From Deltaproteobacteria bacterium (lineage in GTDB: Bacteria > Desulfobacterota > Syntrophia > Syntrophales > UBA2210): a stretch of 6,326 nt of DNA. The notes below the pieces were generated by a model. It was not told the origin of the DNA and ran no database searches. It saw nothing but the letters and a program-made list of their open reading frames with translations. The DNA lies in the NCBI GenBank assembly GCA_016934695.1, contig JAFGSH010000155.1:1-6326 (forward strand), given 5' to 3'. Below, piece after piece: positions 1 to 6,024 of this stretch. How positions within the stretch are numbered: the first letter of the stretch is position 1; every line of letters begins with the position of its first letter. Both the position numbers and the translations under genes were made by a program.

Positions 1-85
1 CGAAGTGGCGGAATTGGTAGACGCGCTAGGTTCAGGGTCTAGTGGGCGTACGCCTGTCCGGGTTCAAATCCCGGCTTCGGCACCA
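1..85 (+). tRNA. tRNA-Leu (anticodon CAG), 5' end cut by two bases
   Basis: The 3' half of the acceptor stem (CTTCGGC, 75-81) pairs with GCCGAAG, of which only CGAAG (1-5) lies in the window, so two bases are missing at the 5' end. The discriminator A is at 82 and CCA is encoded at 83-85. The anticodon stem CTAGG (26-30) pairs with TCTAG (38-42) with one G-U pair; the loop is TTCAGGG and the anticodon CAG lies at 33-35, reading the leucine codon CUG. A long variable arm with GGCG-TAC-GCC (about 45-54) marks it as class II, and GTTCAAATC (62-70) is the T loop. A terminator follows 12 bases downstream. Confidence 0.97.
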
Positions 86-96
86 TTATGGCGCGG

Positions 97-130
97 AAAG
101 GGCCGGCGTTAAATAGCCGGCCCTTTTTGT
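97..130 (+). terminator. Rho-independent terminator of tRNA-Leu
   Basis: AAAGGGCCGGC (97-107) pairs perfectly with GCCGGCCCTTT (116-126) around an 8-base loop. The descending arm runs into a T tract (124-128) followed by GT. An 11-bp GC-rich stem with a U tract directly after a tRNA is a textbook intrinsic terminator, so the downstream + strand genes need their own promoter. Confidence 0.93.
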
Positions 131-474
131 CTTGTCCTCCAGGGCTGTTGCCTTCCCACCGTAATCCCTTTTCTGTTTCTGATCCCTTGAGCTGATCCCC
201 TGGGGAACGGCTGCCTTCGAGGTGAAGATTCTCCATTGGAGGTACCTGAGTTGTGACCCGAGGTTCGGCCTTCTGAGTGGCGTGCGGGTGACTGAAAGGC
301 ACTATGCCGGTTTTCCCTGTCCCGCTCCCCGCGCGGAGCATTGACCGCAGGGGCTCATCGTCGGGCCTCGTTGCCGTTATGAGTAAGGATATTAGTAATA
401 AGTACTGTGATAATTGATACTTATATAAGATATATAAACCTATAATTATAATTACTTGATATTAAAGGATAAAT
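131..474 (+). other. Leader region without a convincing gene; AT-rich distal third
   Basis: No open frame here has protein-like composition and a ribosome binding site. Up to about 370 the base composition is like the rest of the window. From about 375 to 530 it becomes strongly AT-rich (runs such as TTATATAAGATATATAAACC), and this continues into the first codons of the next gene. A 12-codon ATG frame at 379 has no Shine-Dalgarno. The 3' end of the tRNA is not repeated here, so no attachment-site copy is visible. The region most likely carries the promoter and control sequences of the zinc-finger gene. Confidence 0.6.
414..446 (+). promoter_or_regulatory. Possible promoter in AT-rich leader
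   Basis: TTGATA (414-419) resembles a -35 box and TATAAT (441-446) is a perfect -10 hexamer, but the 21-base spacing is longer than the usual 16-18. TTGATA occurs again at 456 and at 491, the last one 15 bases before TATACT (512-517), which would suit a start at the internal ATG 556. The AT richness supports a promoter somewhere in 400-520, but the exact site is uncertain. Confidence 0.3.
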
Positions 475-1347
475 ATGAGCCATTTACGGCTTGATATTTG
501 TATAAAAATGATATACTTATATTCTATAGTTCCGCAAGGCCTGGGATGGAGGGATATGAACGCAACGGCAGTACAACTTTCCAGTATGTCTGATGTGATG
601 AAGAAGAGATGGGCCGCGACGTGGTGTATGGAGTTCCTGTATCGGGATATCCATGCGCTGAATCCGGAGGATGTGGTCACCCTCCTCGATGAGTGTGAGG
701 CCATGATGACCTTGGCTGCCCCCCTGCCGGGAACGGAGGATGAGCGCTGGTACTATACCCTGTCTTCTCATCCCGGTGCTGTCCGTGAAAGGTATGAGGC
801 TGCACAAACGGAGCAATACAAGACCGACTTTAAGGGGTACCAGCAGGCGGCCTTCCGGACCATAAAAAGACTGAGGTCGATATCACCGGAGAAGCTGGAG
901 AAGAAAACGGCGGAGATGGCTCTCTTGCTGTATTACCGCACTGATAGAGATGGCAGATTTTATATGGACATCAGATCACGGGACCGTTTTGAGTACAGTT
1001 TCCTGTATCACCTGATGTCGGTGCTTCGAGACAGGCGTTTTGCCGATGTTGTTCAAACCTGCGTGCACTGCAAACACTATTTTCTGAAGCTGTCGGGACA
1101 CCGAAAGGAGTGTTGCAGCCACCGATGTTCCCATATTGTGGCGAGGAAAAAGAGGCAGAAGCGGGATAAGGGCAGGGAAAATAAGAAGAATGCCCTGTAT
1201 CAGCTGCATCATAGGGCAAAAAGATCGGGATGTCCTGAGGGGGAACGGGTACGCCTGCTGACGAGTCATATCCAGAAAAACGAGTACCCCCCCGAGGCGA
1301 TACCGAAGTCTTACAGGGGTTTGATGGAGAAGTATGCGCAAGGGTAA
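475..1347 (+). CDS. CGNR-like zinc-finger protein, probable nucleic-acid-binding regulator
   Basis: A 290-residue protein. Near the C-terminus it has a cysteine cluster, C196-x2-C199-x13-C213-C214-x3-C218, followed by a very basic stretch (ARKKRQKR, 223-230). Cysteine pairs about 13 residues apart followed by Arg/Lys-rich sequence resemble the CGNR zinc finger, which in known proteins follows an ABATE domain in putative stress-induced regulators. The literal CGNR tetrad is replaced by C-S-H-I, so membership is a resemblance only. The N-terminal 190 residues are mostly helical in character and I do not recognise them. ATG 475 has AAAGGA (464-469) 5 bases upstream. ATG 556 (residue 28) follows GGAGGG, though that lies very close to it. 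The first 27 codons are AT-rich and unlike the rest, so the true start may be 556. The gene stands alone after a terminated tRNA and 58 bases before the next start. Confidence 0.75.
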   Translation: MSHLRLDICIKMIYLYSIVPQGLGWRDMNATAVQLSSMSDVMKKRWAATWCMEFLYRDIHALNPEDVVTLLDECEAMMTLAAPLPGTEDERWYYTLSSHPGAVRERYEAAQTEQYKTDFKGYQQAAFRTIKRLRSISPEKLEKKTAEMALLLYYRTDRDGRFYMDIRSRDRFEYSFLYHLMSVLRDRRFADVVQTCVHCKHYFLKLSGHRKECCSHRCSHIVARKKRQKRDKGRENKKNALYQLHHRAKRSGCPEGERVRLLTSHIQKNEYPPEAIPKSYRGLMEKYAQG

Positions 1348-1405
1348 TGGCAGGTGCCATAATGGATATCCCGGCCTCTGCCGGCACGCCGGCGGAGAGG
1401 GTATC

Positions 1406-1924
1406 GTGCATAGGGTTACCGATGCGTGGAAGGGCATACGGTATCTTTACGTGATCCTCGTCGTCACCATCCTGTGCGTTCTGTTTTCTTTCCCTGCCCG
1501 TGCGGGAGACGTCTACCTGTGGACCGACGAGGAGGGGGTGGTGCACATTACGGATGACCCCCGCAGGCTTCCTGCCGGCGATGATGTCGAAAGGATTCGT
1601 TACAGAGACAGAGGTGATGCGGAGAGACAGCCCGTGCCCGATGAGACACGGGATGCGGAGAGGATGGCGGAAAAGAAGAATGGAGAAGAGGAGAGAGCCG
1701 TTGGTCAGCGCAGGAAGTTGCCGGAGGATGCGTCCCGCAGGGATCTGGATCGGAAAATCGAGCGGGCGAGAGAAGAGTACGCCCGCGCGGGGGAACTGGT
1801 GGAGAAACGGCGGAGGGAATACAGCCGGAAGAGCACCCGGCACAACAGGGACCAATACCGGTATGCCCTGGATCAGCTTGCCGGAAAGAGGGAGAAACTG
1901 CGGGAGCTCATAGAACAAAAATGA
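1406..1924 (+). CDS. Exported DUF4124-domain protein with coiled-coil tail
   Basis: I chose the GTG at 1406 because GGAGAGG (1394-1400) sits 5 bases upstream and the resulting 172-residue protein begins with a proper signal peptide: a basic start (K9, R12), a hydrophobic core (residues 13-29) and a likely cleavage site after ARA (31-33). An ATG at 1334 in the same frame would overlap the previous gene and add 24 residues before the signal. Mature residues 35-52 (DVYLWTDEEGVVHITDDP) match the DUF4124 pattern of a tyrosine/tryptophan strand, Asp, Gly-Val-Val-His and Asp-Pro, common in periplasmic proteins of proteobacteria. The remainder is almost entirely charged, and about 110-172 is a predicted Lys/Arg/Glu-rich helix or coiled coil. 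The function of DUF4124 is unknown; a structural or envelope-associated role is inference. Confidence 0.85.
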   Translation: MHRVTDAWKGIRYLYVILVVTILCVLFSFPARAGDVYLWTDEEGVVHITDDPRRLPAGDDVERIRYRDRGDAERQPVPDETRDAERMAEKKNGEEERAVGQRRKLPEDASRRDLDRKIERAREEYARAGELVEKRRREYSRKSTRHNRDQYRYALDQLAGKREKLRELIEQK

Positions 1925-1930
1925 TCCGTG

Positions 1931-1971
1931 GCGGAACGAGGCCGGTGGATGATGATCCCTTCCGGTTCCGC
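1931..1971. terminator. Weak hairpin between convergent genes
   Basis: GCGGAAC (1931-1937) pairs with GTTCCGC (1965-1971) around a 27-base loop that itself contains GGAT-GATG-ATCC (1947-1958). It lies in the 54-base gap between the stop codons of two converging genes, where a bidirectional terminator is expected. No clear U tract follows on either strand, so this is tentative. Confidence 0.3.
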
Positions 1972-1978
1972 TGGGTCC

Positions 1979-2518
1979 CTATTTGACCAGCCGGGAAATT
2001 TCTCTGAACCGGTCTCCTCCGGCGACCCTCATCAGTTCGAAGAGGAACATCTCCGTACCGGTAATTTTCGCCCCTTCCTCCCGCATCCTCTCAATGCCGA
2101 GAAGCCGGTTTTCTTCGGTTCGCGATGAAATGCAGTCCGTCAGGATGTGCACCTCGTACCCCTTGCGGACCAGGTCGACCGCTGTCTGATAGACACAGAC
2201 GTGCGATTCGATCCCGGCAACGAGGACCTGTCTCCGCTTCGCGCCATCCAACTCTTTCATGAAGCGCTCTTCTCCGCAGCAACTGAAGCTCGATTTGGGG
2301 ATGGGGGTTACAGCCCCCAGCAGGGAGGATATCTCCGGGATCGTGGTTCCCAGTTTCTCGGGGACCTGCTCCGTCACGATCAGGGGAACGCCGAGAATCC
2401 CGGCACCCCTGATGATCTTCTGGAGGTTCTCGAACAGGCCCTCCTTCCCGTGCATCACCCGCGCGAGACTCTCCTGTGTATCGATCACGAGCAGCAGACT
2501 GTTCTCTATGGTAAGCAT
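1979..2518 (-). CDS. Isochorismatase-family cysteine hydrolase
   Basis: A 179-residue protein with the whole catalytic framework of the isochorismatase/nicotinamidase-like hydrolase superfamily: Asp13 in LLVIDTQ, Lys75 in IPKSSFSC, and the nucleophile Cys108 in GIESHVCVYQTA, preceded by the strand-loop that carries the family's cis-peptide bond. The length is typical of the single-domain group. The fold and triad are clear, but the substrate (an amide, ureide or other small molecule) cannot be read from the sequence, and the metal-binding His of nicotinamidases is not evident. The start at 2518 has GAGGGG (2530-2525) 6 bases upstream. It is the last gene of the - strand series, 79 bases after the DUF493 gene with no terminator seen between them. 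It is probably soluble and cytoplasmic, as no signal peptide is present. Confidence 0.9.
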   Translation of the reverse strand: MLTIENSLLLVIDTQESLARVMHGKEGLFENLQKIIRGAGILGVPLIVTEQVPEKLGTTIPEISSLLGAVTPIPKSSFSCCGEERFMKELDGAKRRQVLVAGIESHVCVYQTAVDLVRKGYEVHILTDCISSRTEENRLLGIERMREEGAKITGTEMFLFELMRVAGGDRFREISRLVK

Positions 2519-2597
2519 GCGTCACCCCTCTTTATTGTCTGTCCGGTTTGTATCCGTCCCTCCGATTGTCGAAGAAGAAACCACGGAGCGCGGACCC

Positions 2598-2870
2598 TCA
2601 TAAGACCACTTTGATCGCCGGGTGTCCCTGCAATCTTGCGTATACCCCTGTGCGGTGTTTCTCGTCATCGACCTGCATTTCGACATTCAGGCAGTGGTAT
2701 TTTCCGGTCTTGCTGGTATTGGACGGTGTGATCGTACAGTGGCACCCCCGGATGATCTCCGCTATGGCCTTCTCCATTTTCTCCCTGTCGGGACCGATGA
2801 CCTTATAGGTCCACTGGCAGGGATATGCCAGGATGGGTTTTCGGCCGTCTCTGGTGACTGCTTCTTTTAT
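2598..2870 (-). CDS. DUF493 (YbeD-like) small protein with apparent ATA start codon
   Basis: This frame encodes 90 residues that read as a complete DUF493 protein: KPILAYPCQWTYKVIG at 11-26, an amphipathic helix (about 27-42), then SNTSKTGKYHCLNVEMQV (about 50-67), and an end in HPAIKVVL. The family has a small ferredoxin-like/ACT-like fold and its role is unknown. There is no ATG, GTG or TTG at the expected position. The codon that fits is ATA at 2870, with GGAGG (2883-2879) 8 bases upstream. The frame is open back to the baeRF stop codon (2930-2928), with which it is in phase; only CTG codons occur in that stretch, and the first ATG (Met32) is inside the domain. It carries four cysteines (C18, C43, C45, C60). 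Either an unusual start codon is used, the start has been mutated, or there is a sequencing error. Gene finders would miss or misplace it. Confidence 0.82.
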   Translation of the reverse strand: MKEAVTRDGRKPILAYPCQWTYKVIGPDREKMEKAIAEIIRGCHCTITPSNTSKTGKYHCLNVEMQVDDEKHRTGVYARLQGHPAIKVVL

Positions 2871-2927
2871 CGTCCCTTCCTCCAGCTGTAGATACCTGCC
2901 GCAGCATTGGTCCGGGGGGAACAGCGA

Positions 2928-4028
2928 TCAATACCGAAAGATGGCGGCAAGGGGCGCATCCTCCGGCATCTCCTTTTGTTTGATCGCATATACCGTTCCT
3001 CCGTTCAGAATCGTCTGGATGGCGGCCAGGTCCAGCAGGTCTTCGTTGTCGAGCCCCGCTTCTTTTGCCAGTGTGACCGTGTCCGTGGCTGGGTTGAATA
3101 TCCCCCACTGCTGGACGCCGACCGTGACGAACAGGATGCCGATGCGCCCGTGAAACGCCTCCCGAACAATCTCTTCGATGTTCCTGGAGGTGAGCCCGGT
3201 TCCGGCGTCCTGTTTGTATTGTGCCAGGGCATCGGCCTTCTCTGCCTTGAAGAGATCCTCCACGATCGGCCATGCCATCTCGCTCAGCCTCTCCGCACTC
3301 AATCCCTCCGGATTTCCTGATATCCACTTGTCGGTGAGGTGGGGGTACGTGTTCGCCTCCCGATATATGGGGAAGAGGTAGTCTACCCCCGCGAAGATAA
3401 GGGGAAGCTTCTTATCTCTCAGGAGTTCACGCAGCCCCCTGTCGACGAGCTGGAAATACTGGAGGATCTTTACCTTGATGTCCTCGGCGCCGGTATGGCG
3501 CTGGAGGCGCTTCTCGAAATCGTCGAGATTCAACGCCTCATCGATATTTTCCGGGATGCCTTTGATGTCTTTCTCTTCCACCCGTTGCAGCGAGCACCTC
3601 AGAAATCGTACATTCTTCTGGCTGATGGCGAGGATGTAAAATTCCGTGTCGGAGACCAAGACCGGTATCAGGGGCTTGACGTGAAAGCGATCGGTCACCA
3701 CCACCAGCTCCTCGAAACTCTGCGGCAGACGGTAATAGGTGAACGATTCTGATGTCAGGAACAGGGCGAGCCCGTCGCTCTGGTTCTGCCAGAAGGGTAT
3801 ATTCCCCGACAGTTCCTGCGCCGGCGCGAGCATCTCCTTTATCTCCGACGGACGCAGATCCCCGATCGCAACCAAGCGGTCTTCGGCGTCTCTGAGCAGA
3901 TTCTTGTACCGTATCTGGTTCTGTTGTGTCTCGGCTCCCTTCCGAATCGCAGGCATATAGATGGAAACACAGATTCCAATCTGCTGACGCATCAAAGACT
4001 TGAGCACGTTTCCGGATAGTATGTCCAT
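2928..4028 (-). CDS. baeRF-family (bacterial eRF1-like) protein
   Basis: A 366-residue protein that I recognise as one of the baeRF families, bacterial and archaeal relatives of eukaryotic release factor eRF1/Pelota. Diagnostic blocks are the N-terminal segment around 15-48, an AGVDYLFPIYREANTYPHL block (213-231), the LTDKWISGNPEGLS block that follows, the QWGIFNPATDTV strand region (307-318), DNEDLLDLAAIQTILNGGTVYAI (327-349), and the family ending PLAAIFRY. The C-terminal part corresponds to the eRF1 domain with an L7Ae-like/RNase H-like fold. No GGQ peptide-release motif is present, so ordinary peptidyl-tRNA hydrolysis is not predicted. The baeRF group has been proposed by comparative genomics to act at ribosomes; this is not demonstrated for this branch. 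The start at 4028 is secure: AAAGGAG (4044-4038) lies 9 bases upstream. It is 29 bases after the membrane-protein gene and probably cotranscribed. Confidence 0.85.
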   Translation of the reverse strand: MDILSGNVLKSLMRQQIGICVSIYMPAIRKGAETQQNQIRYKNLLRDAEDRLVAIGDLRPSEIKEMLAPAQELSGNIPFWQNQSDGLALFLTSESFTYYRLPQSFEELVVVTDRFHVKPLIPVLVSDTEFYILAISQKNVRFLRCSLQRVEEKDIKGIPENIDEALNLDDFEKRLQRHTGAEDIKVKILQYFQLVDRGLRELLRDKKLPLIFAGVDYLFPIYREANTYPHLTDKWISGNPEGLSAERLSEMAWPIVEDLFKAEKADALAQYKQDAGTGLTSRNIEEIVREAFHGRIGILFVTVGVQQWGIFNPATDTVTLAKEAGLDNEDLLDLAAIQTILNGGTVYAIKQKEMPEDAPLAAIFRY

Positions 4029-4057
4029 ACGATCGATCTCCTTTCGTTAAAAAAATC

Positions 4058-4726
4058 TTACGATTTCTTGACGACCGAGGAAAGCCACCGGTAGACCGGG
4101 GACAGGTCCCGTGCCACCTGACCCTTGCGAGGGATCATGAAGATGAAACACTTTTTCTGGTTGGGGACGATCGCGATATGTCTGATGGTACCCGGTTCGG
4201 GGTTGCGGTCGATGAAATCCATCAAGCGGGTGTGCATCCCGATGGTCTCGTAGTACAGGTGAAACGTATGGGCTCCCCATGCCACGGTCTCTCTGTTCAG
4301 GCGCTCCGCGCCCGCTATCCTGGCGCCGGCGAATCGTGCATACCGTTCTTCGATGATGTGGCATTCCTCCTCAGGCTTGTTCTTGACATACAGTTCTATA
4401 AAGAGCCTGTCATACTTGCGTATCAGTTTTGATACGGGAAGATACAGCCAGGAATGCCGGGGAAGCATGGTGATGGTGGCGTCGACACGGGACAGGAATG
4501 CCCCCTTCTTTCTGATAAAGAGATTGGCATGGTATCCAATGGCCCCTCCGATATTCGTAAAGGTCTGATCGTCGGGACGGAACACCTCCATGAGGTTGTT
4601 GAAGGCGCTGAGAAAGATCTCCCTGTTCTGCCTTCGCCCCCAGAAGTAGCCGAGCGTCAGGAGAAAAGAAAACGCGACGAAGAGAAAAAAAAGGGGTTGC
4701 GTTAAAATGTGCTCGTATTTGAACAT
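4058..4726 (-). CDS. Unknown protein with one N-terminal membrane segment
   Basis: I do not recognise a family. From ATG 4726 the protein has 222 residues. Residues 11-30 (PLFFLFVAFSFLLTLGYFWG) form one transmembrane segment followed by RRQNR, which by the positive-inside rule puts the long C-terminal part in the cytoplasm. That part contains a FRPDDQTFTNIGGAIGYHANL block (49-69) that looks conserved, a short Glu-rich turn (119-127) and a mixed helix/strand end. A GTG at 4762 in the same frame would add 12 residues and overlap the ArsA-like gene by 25 bases; ATG 4726 begins 11 bases after that gene's stop. Neither has a strong Shine-Dalgarno, so translation may be coupled to the upstream gene. 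Its position between an ArsA/Get3-type ATPase and an eRF1-like protein suggests a membrane anchor or receptor, which is inference. Confidence 0.75.
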   Translation of the reverse strand: MFKYEHILTQPLFFLFVAFSFLLTLGYFWGRRQNREIFLSAFNNLMEVFRPDDQTFTNIGGAIGYHANLFIRKKGAFLSRVDATITMLPRHSWLYLPVSKLIRKYDRLFIELYVKNKPEEECHIIEERYARFAGARIAGAERLNRETVAWGAHTFHLYYETIGMHTRLMDFIDRNPEPGTIRHIAIVPNQKKCFIFMIPRKGQVARDLSPVYRWLSSVVKKS

Positions 4727-4737
4727 AAGGTCAACGG

Positions 4738-5664
4738 CTACCAGGAGTCGGGAACGACACACTCCCGTATATCATACAGGGTGCCCTTCTCCCCGTCAAG
4801 GAGAGTCTTTGACAGCTGAATGCGTTCGAGGAGGACATTCCCCGCCGCTTTCTGCATCCGGTGTTCGACACGCTCTGCCATCTCTTGATTGGCCTCGGTC
4901 ACCTTGTTGTTGATGAGGAGGCGCAGGGGGAGGCCGAGCTCCCTGAGCCCTTCGACCAGCCGTTCCGATTCCCTCAGCGAAAGCACGTCGGGATTGAATA
5001 CCAGCACGACATGGCAATCACTGCCGCGGAGCGTCCTATCCAATGTGTGATAATTGTCGTGCAGCTTCTTCAACCGTTTCATGATGTCGTCGTCTTCCTC
5101 TCGATAGTCGAGGATGGTCTCCTCCGAGCTCAGGGTACCTCTGATTCGATGAATCGTGTAACGCTTCTCCAGGATCTGGCGCCGTATCTGCATCAGCCGC
5201 TCGATCCAGGTGATGGTAACCTTGGGCAGGGCGAGGAACCGGAGCGTCAGCCCCGTCGGAGGGGTATCGAAGATCACATACTCGAACCCGGCCTCATCCC
5301 GGATCGTCTTTTCAATGCTCGTCAGGAGGGCGTATTCTTCGATCCCCGGAGAGTACTTGAGGATGGAGAAGTAGGTGTCGAGGTTCAGTGTCTTCAGGTA
5401 GCCGTACGTATTGGAGAGGACGCTGGTCTCCTGTTCCAGGTATGCCCGGGAAAGCTTCTGGAGGTTGACCTCGCTCAGGAAGAGTGTCTTCGTGAATTTC
5501 TTCTTCCCGTTCTTGATCGTAACCCCGAAGATATCGCCGAGGTTGTGTGCCGGGTCCAGCGAGACGATCAGGACGCGGGACCTCTGCGAAAGCTGCCATG
5601 CCGCGGCCGCCGCCATGGTCGATTTCCCGACTCCCCCCTTTCCGGTAAAAAAGAGTATCTTCAT
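4738..5664 (-). CDS. ArsA/Get3-family ATPase
   Basis: A 308-residue protein with the signature elements of the ArsA/Get3 branch of SIMIBI P-loop ATPases: deviant Walker A GKGGVGKST (8-16, signature lysine Lys9), switch I DPAHNLGDIFG (37-47), PGIEEYALL (106-114), and switch II DTPPTG (133-138). It is a single-domain enzyme like Get3, not the duplicated ArsA of arsenical pumps. No ArsB, ArsC, ArsD or ArsR is next to it, so arsenic resistance is not supported. Relatives bind hydrophobic segments of tail-anchored proteins or act as anion-pump ATPases; the substrate here is unknown. The CxxC zinc motif of fungal Get3 is absent. The start ATG 5664 directly follows the stop of the preceding gene (TGA-ATG), implying translational coupling. 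Its C-terminus (ending in VVPDSW) is 11 bases from the next start. Confidence 0.93.
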   Translation of the reverse strand: MKILFFTGKGGVGKSTMAAAAAWQLSQRSRVLIVSLDPAHNLGDIFGVTIKNGKKKFTKTLFLSEVNLQKLSRAYLEQETSVLSNTYGYLKTLNLDTYFSILKYSPGIEEYALLTSIEKTIRDEAGFEYVIFDTPPTGLTLRFLALPKVTITWIERLMQIRRQILEKRYTIHRIRGTLSSEETILDYREEDDDIMKRLKKLHDNYHTLDRTLRGSDCHVVLVFNPDVLSLRESERLVEGLRELGLPLRLLINNKVTEANQEMAERVEHRMQKAAGNVLLERIQLSKTLLDGEKGTLYDIRECVVPDSW

Positions 5665-5940
5665 TCAGTCGATCCCTATGGTTCCCGCCATCTCCGCCAG
5701 CATGTCCCCCGCATCCTGCGCTCGCCTGTTCAGGACCTTCAGCTCCCGTTCCATGAAGGGCATCAGCTCGACAGCCAGGAACGAGGGAGGAGCAGGAAGC
5801 CCTATGAAGGAGCCGAGGAGGAGGAGTGCGAAGATGTTTTCCAGTTCCTTTACCTCAACACCCGTAAGGGCGGAGACACTGTCCCGGTGGGAGGCGTCGA
5901 AATCGGAGAGGATCCGTTTGAAGAATTCGAGAAAACGCAT
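5665..5940 (-). CDS. Unknown 91-residue protein, coupled to the ArsA-like ATPase
   Basis: No family recognised. Residues 1-35 are amphipathic and charged; 36-62 is strongly hydrophobic, with a Pro-rich break (IFALLLLGSFIGLPAPPSFLA); 63-91 is an amphipathic helix. It could be a small membrane-associated or helical-bundle protein. I chose ATG 5940, which has GGTGA 8 bases upstream. A GTG at 5979 in the same frame would lie inside a perfect palindrome and add an unlikely 13-residue extension. The stop TGA (5667-5665) touches the ATG of the ATPase gene, the closest possible pairing, which points to a stoichiometric partner, adaptor or regulator of the ATPase. That role is inferred from position only. 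Confidence 0.72.
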   Translation of the reverse strand: MRFLEFFKRILSDFDASHRDSVSALTGVEVKELENIFALLLLGSFIGLPAPPSFLAVELMPFMERELKVLNRRAQDAGDMLAEMAGTIGID

Positions 5941-5969
5941 CTGGATTATCACCAACCGCACATGGTGAA

Positions 5970-6000
5970 ACCGGCGCACGGTTTCAAACCGTGCGCCGGT
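5970..6000. terminator. Perfect 31-nt palindrome, probable terminator after cstA
   Basis: ACCGGCGCACGGTTT (5970-5984) is the exact reverse complement of the arm 5986-6000, with a single base between them. As RNA it would give a 12-bp GC-rich stem closed by a short T/A-rich loop, in either orientation. It lies 25 bases beyond the stop of the CstA gene. On the - strand the stem is followed only by TTTCACC, so the U tract is short; it could serve as a weak terminator, an RNA 3'-end stabiliser or a repeated extragenic palindrome. Confidence 0.55.
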
Positions 6001-6024
6001 AACGGATTCACGCCATGAAAAATA

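Noticed and set aside
39..341. 100-codon - strand frame across the tRNA
   Set aside because: It ends inside the tRNA and reads through the terminator; the peptide VPKPGFEPGQ is a common artefact of translating antisense tRNA.
379..417. 12-codon ATG frame in the leader, considered as a leader peptide
   Set aside because: No Shine-Dalgarno, no run of regulatory codons and no attenuator hairpin after it.
1..475. Genomic-island attachment site at the tRNA-Leu 3' end
   Set aside because: No second copy of the tRNA 3' sequence and no integrase within the window.
971..1918. 315-codon open frame on the - strand
   Set aside because: It runs antisense through both the Cys-cluster gene and the DUF4124 gene, crossing their boundary. 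The composition is Pro/Ser/Arg-rich as expected of a shadow.
2803..3327. 174-codon - strand frame overlapping the baeRF end and the DUF493 start
   Set aside because: An off-frame shadow of baeRF. Its internal ATG at 2906 is out of phase with DUF493 and would need a frameshift to serve as that gene's start.
4738..5664. Arsenite-pump ATPase (arsA of an ars operon)
   Set aside because: Single ATPase domain and no ars neighbours; only the family-level call is supported.
4861..6018. 385-codon open frame on the + strand, longer than the ATPase gene
   Set aside because: It is antisense to the clear ArsA-like gene and its small partner; its protein is low in family-like motifs and it starts without a ribosome binding site. 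It is a GC-driven shadow frame.
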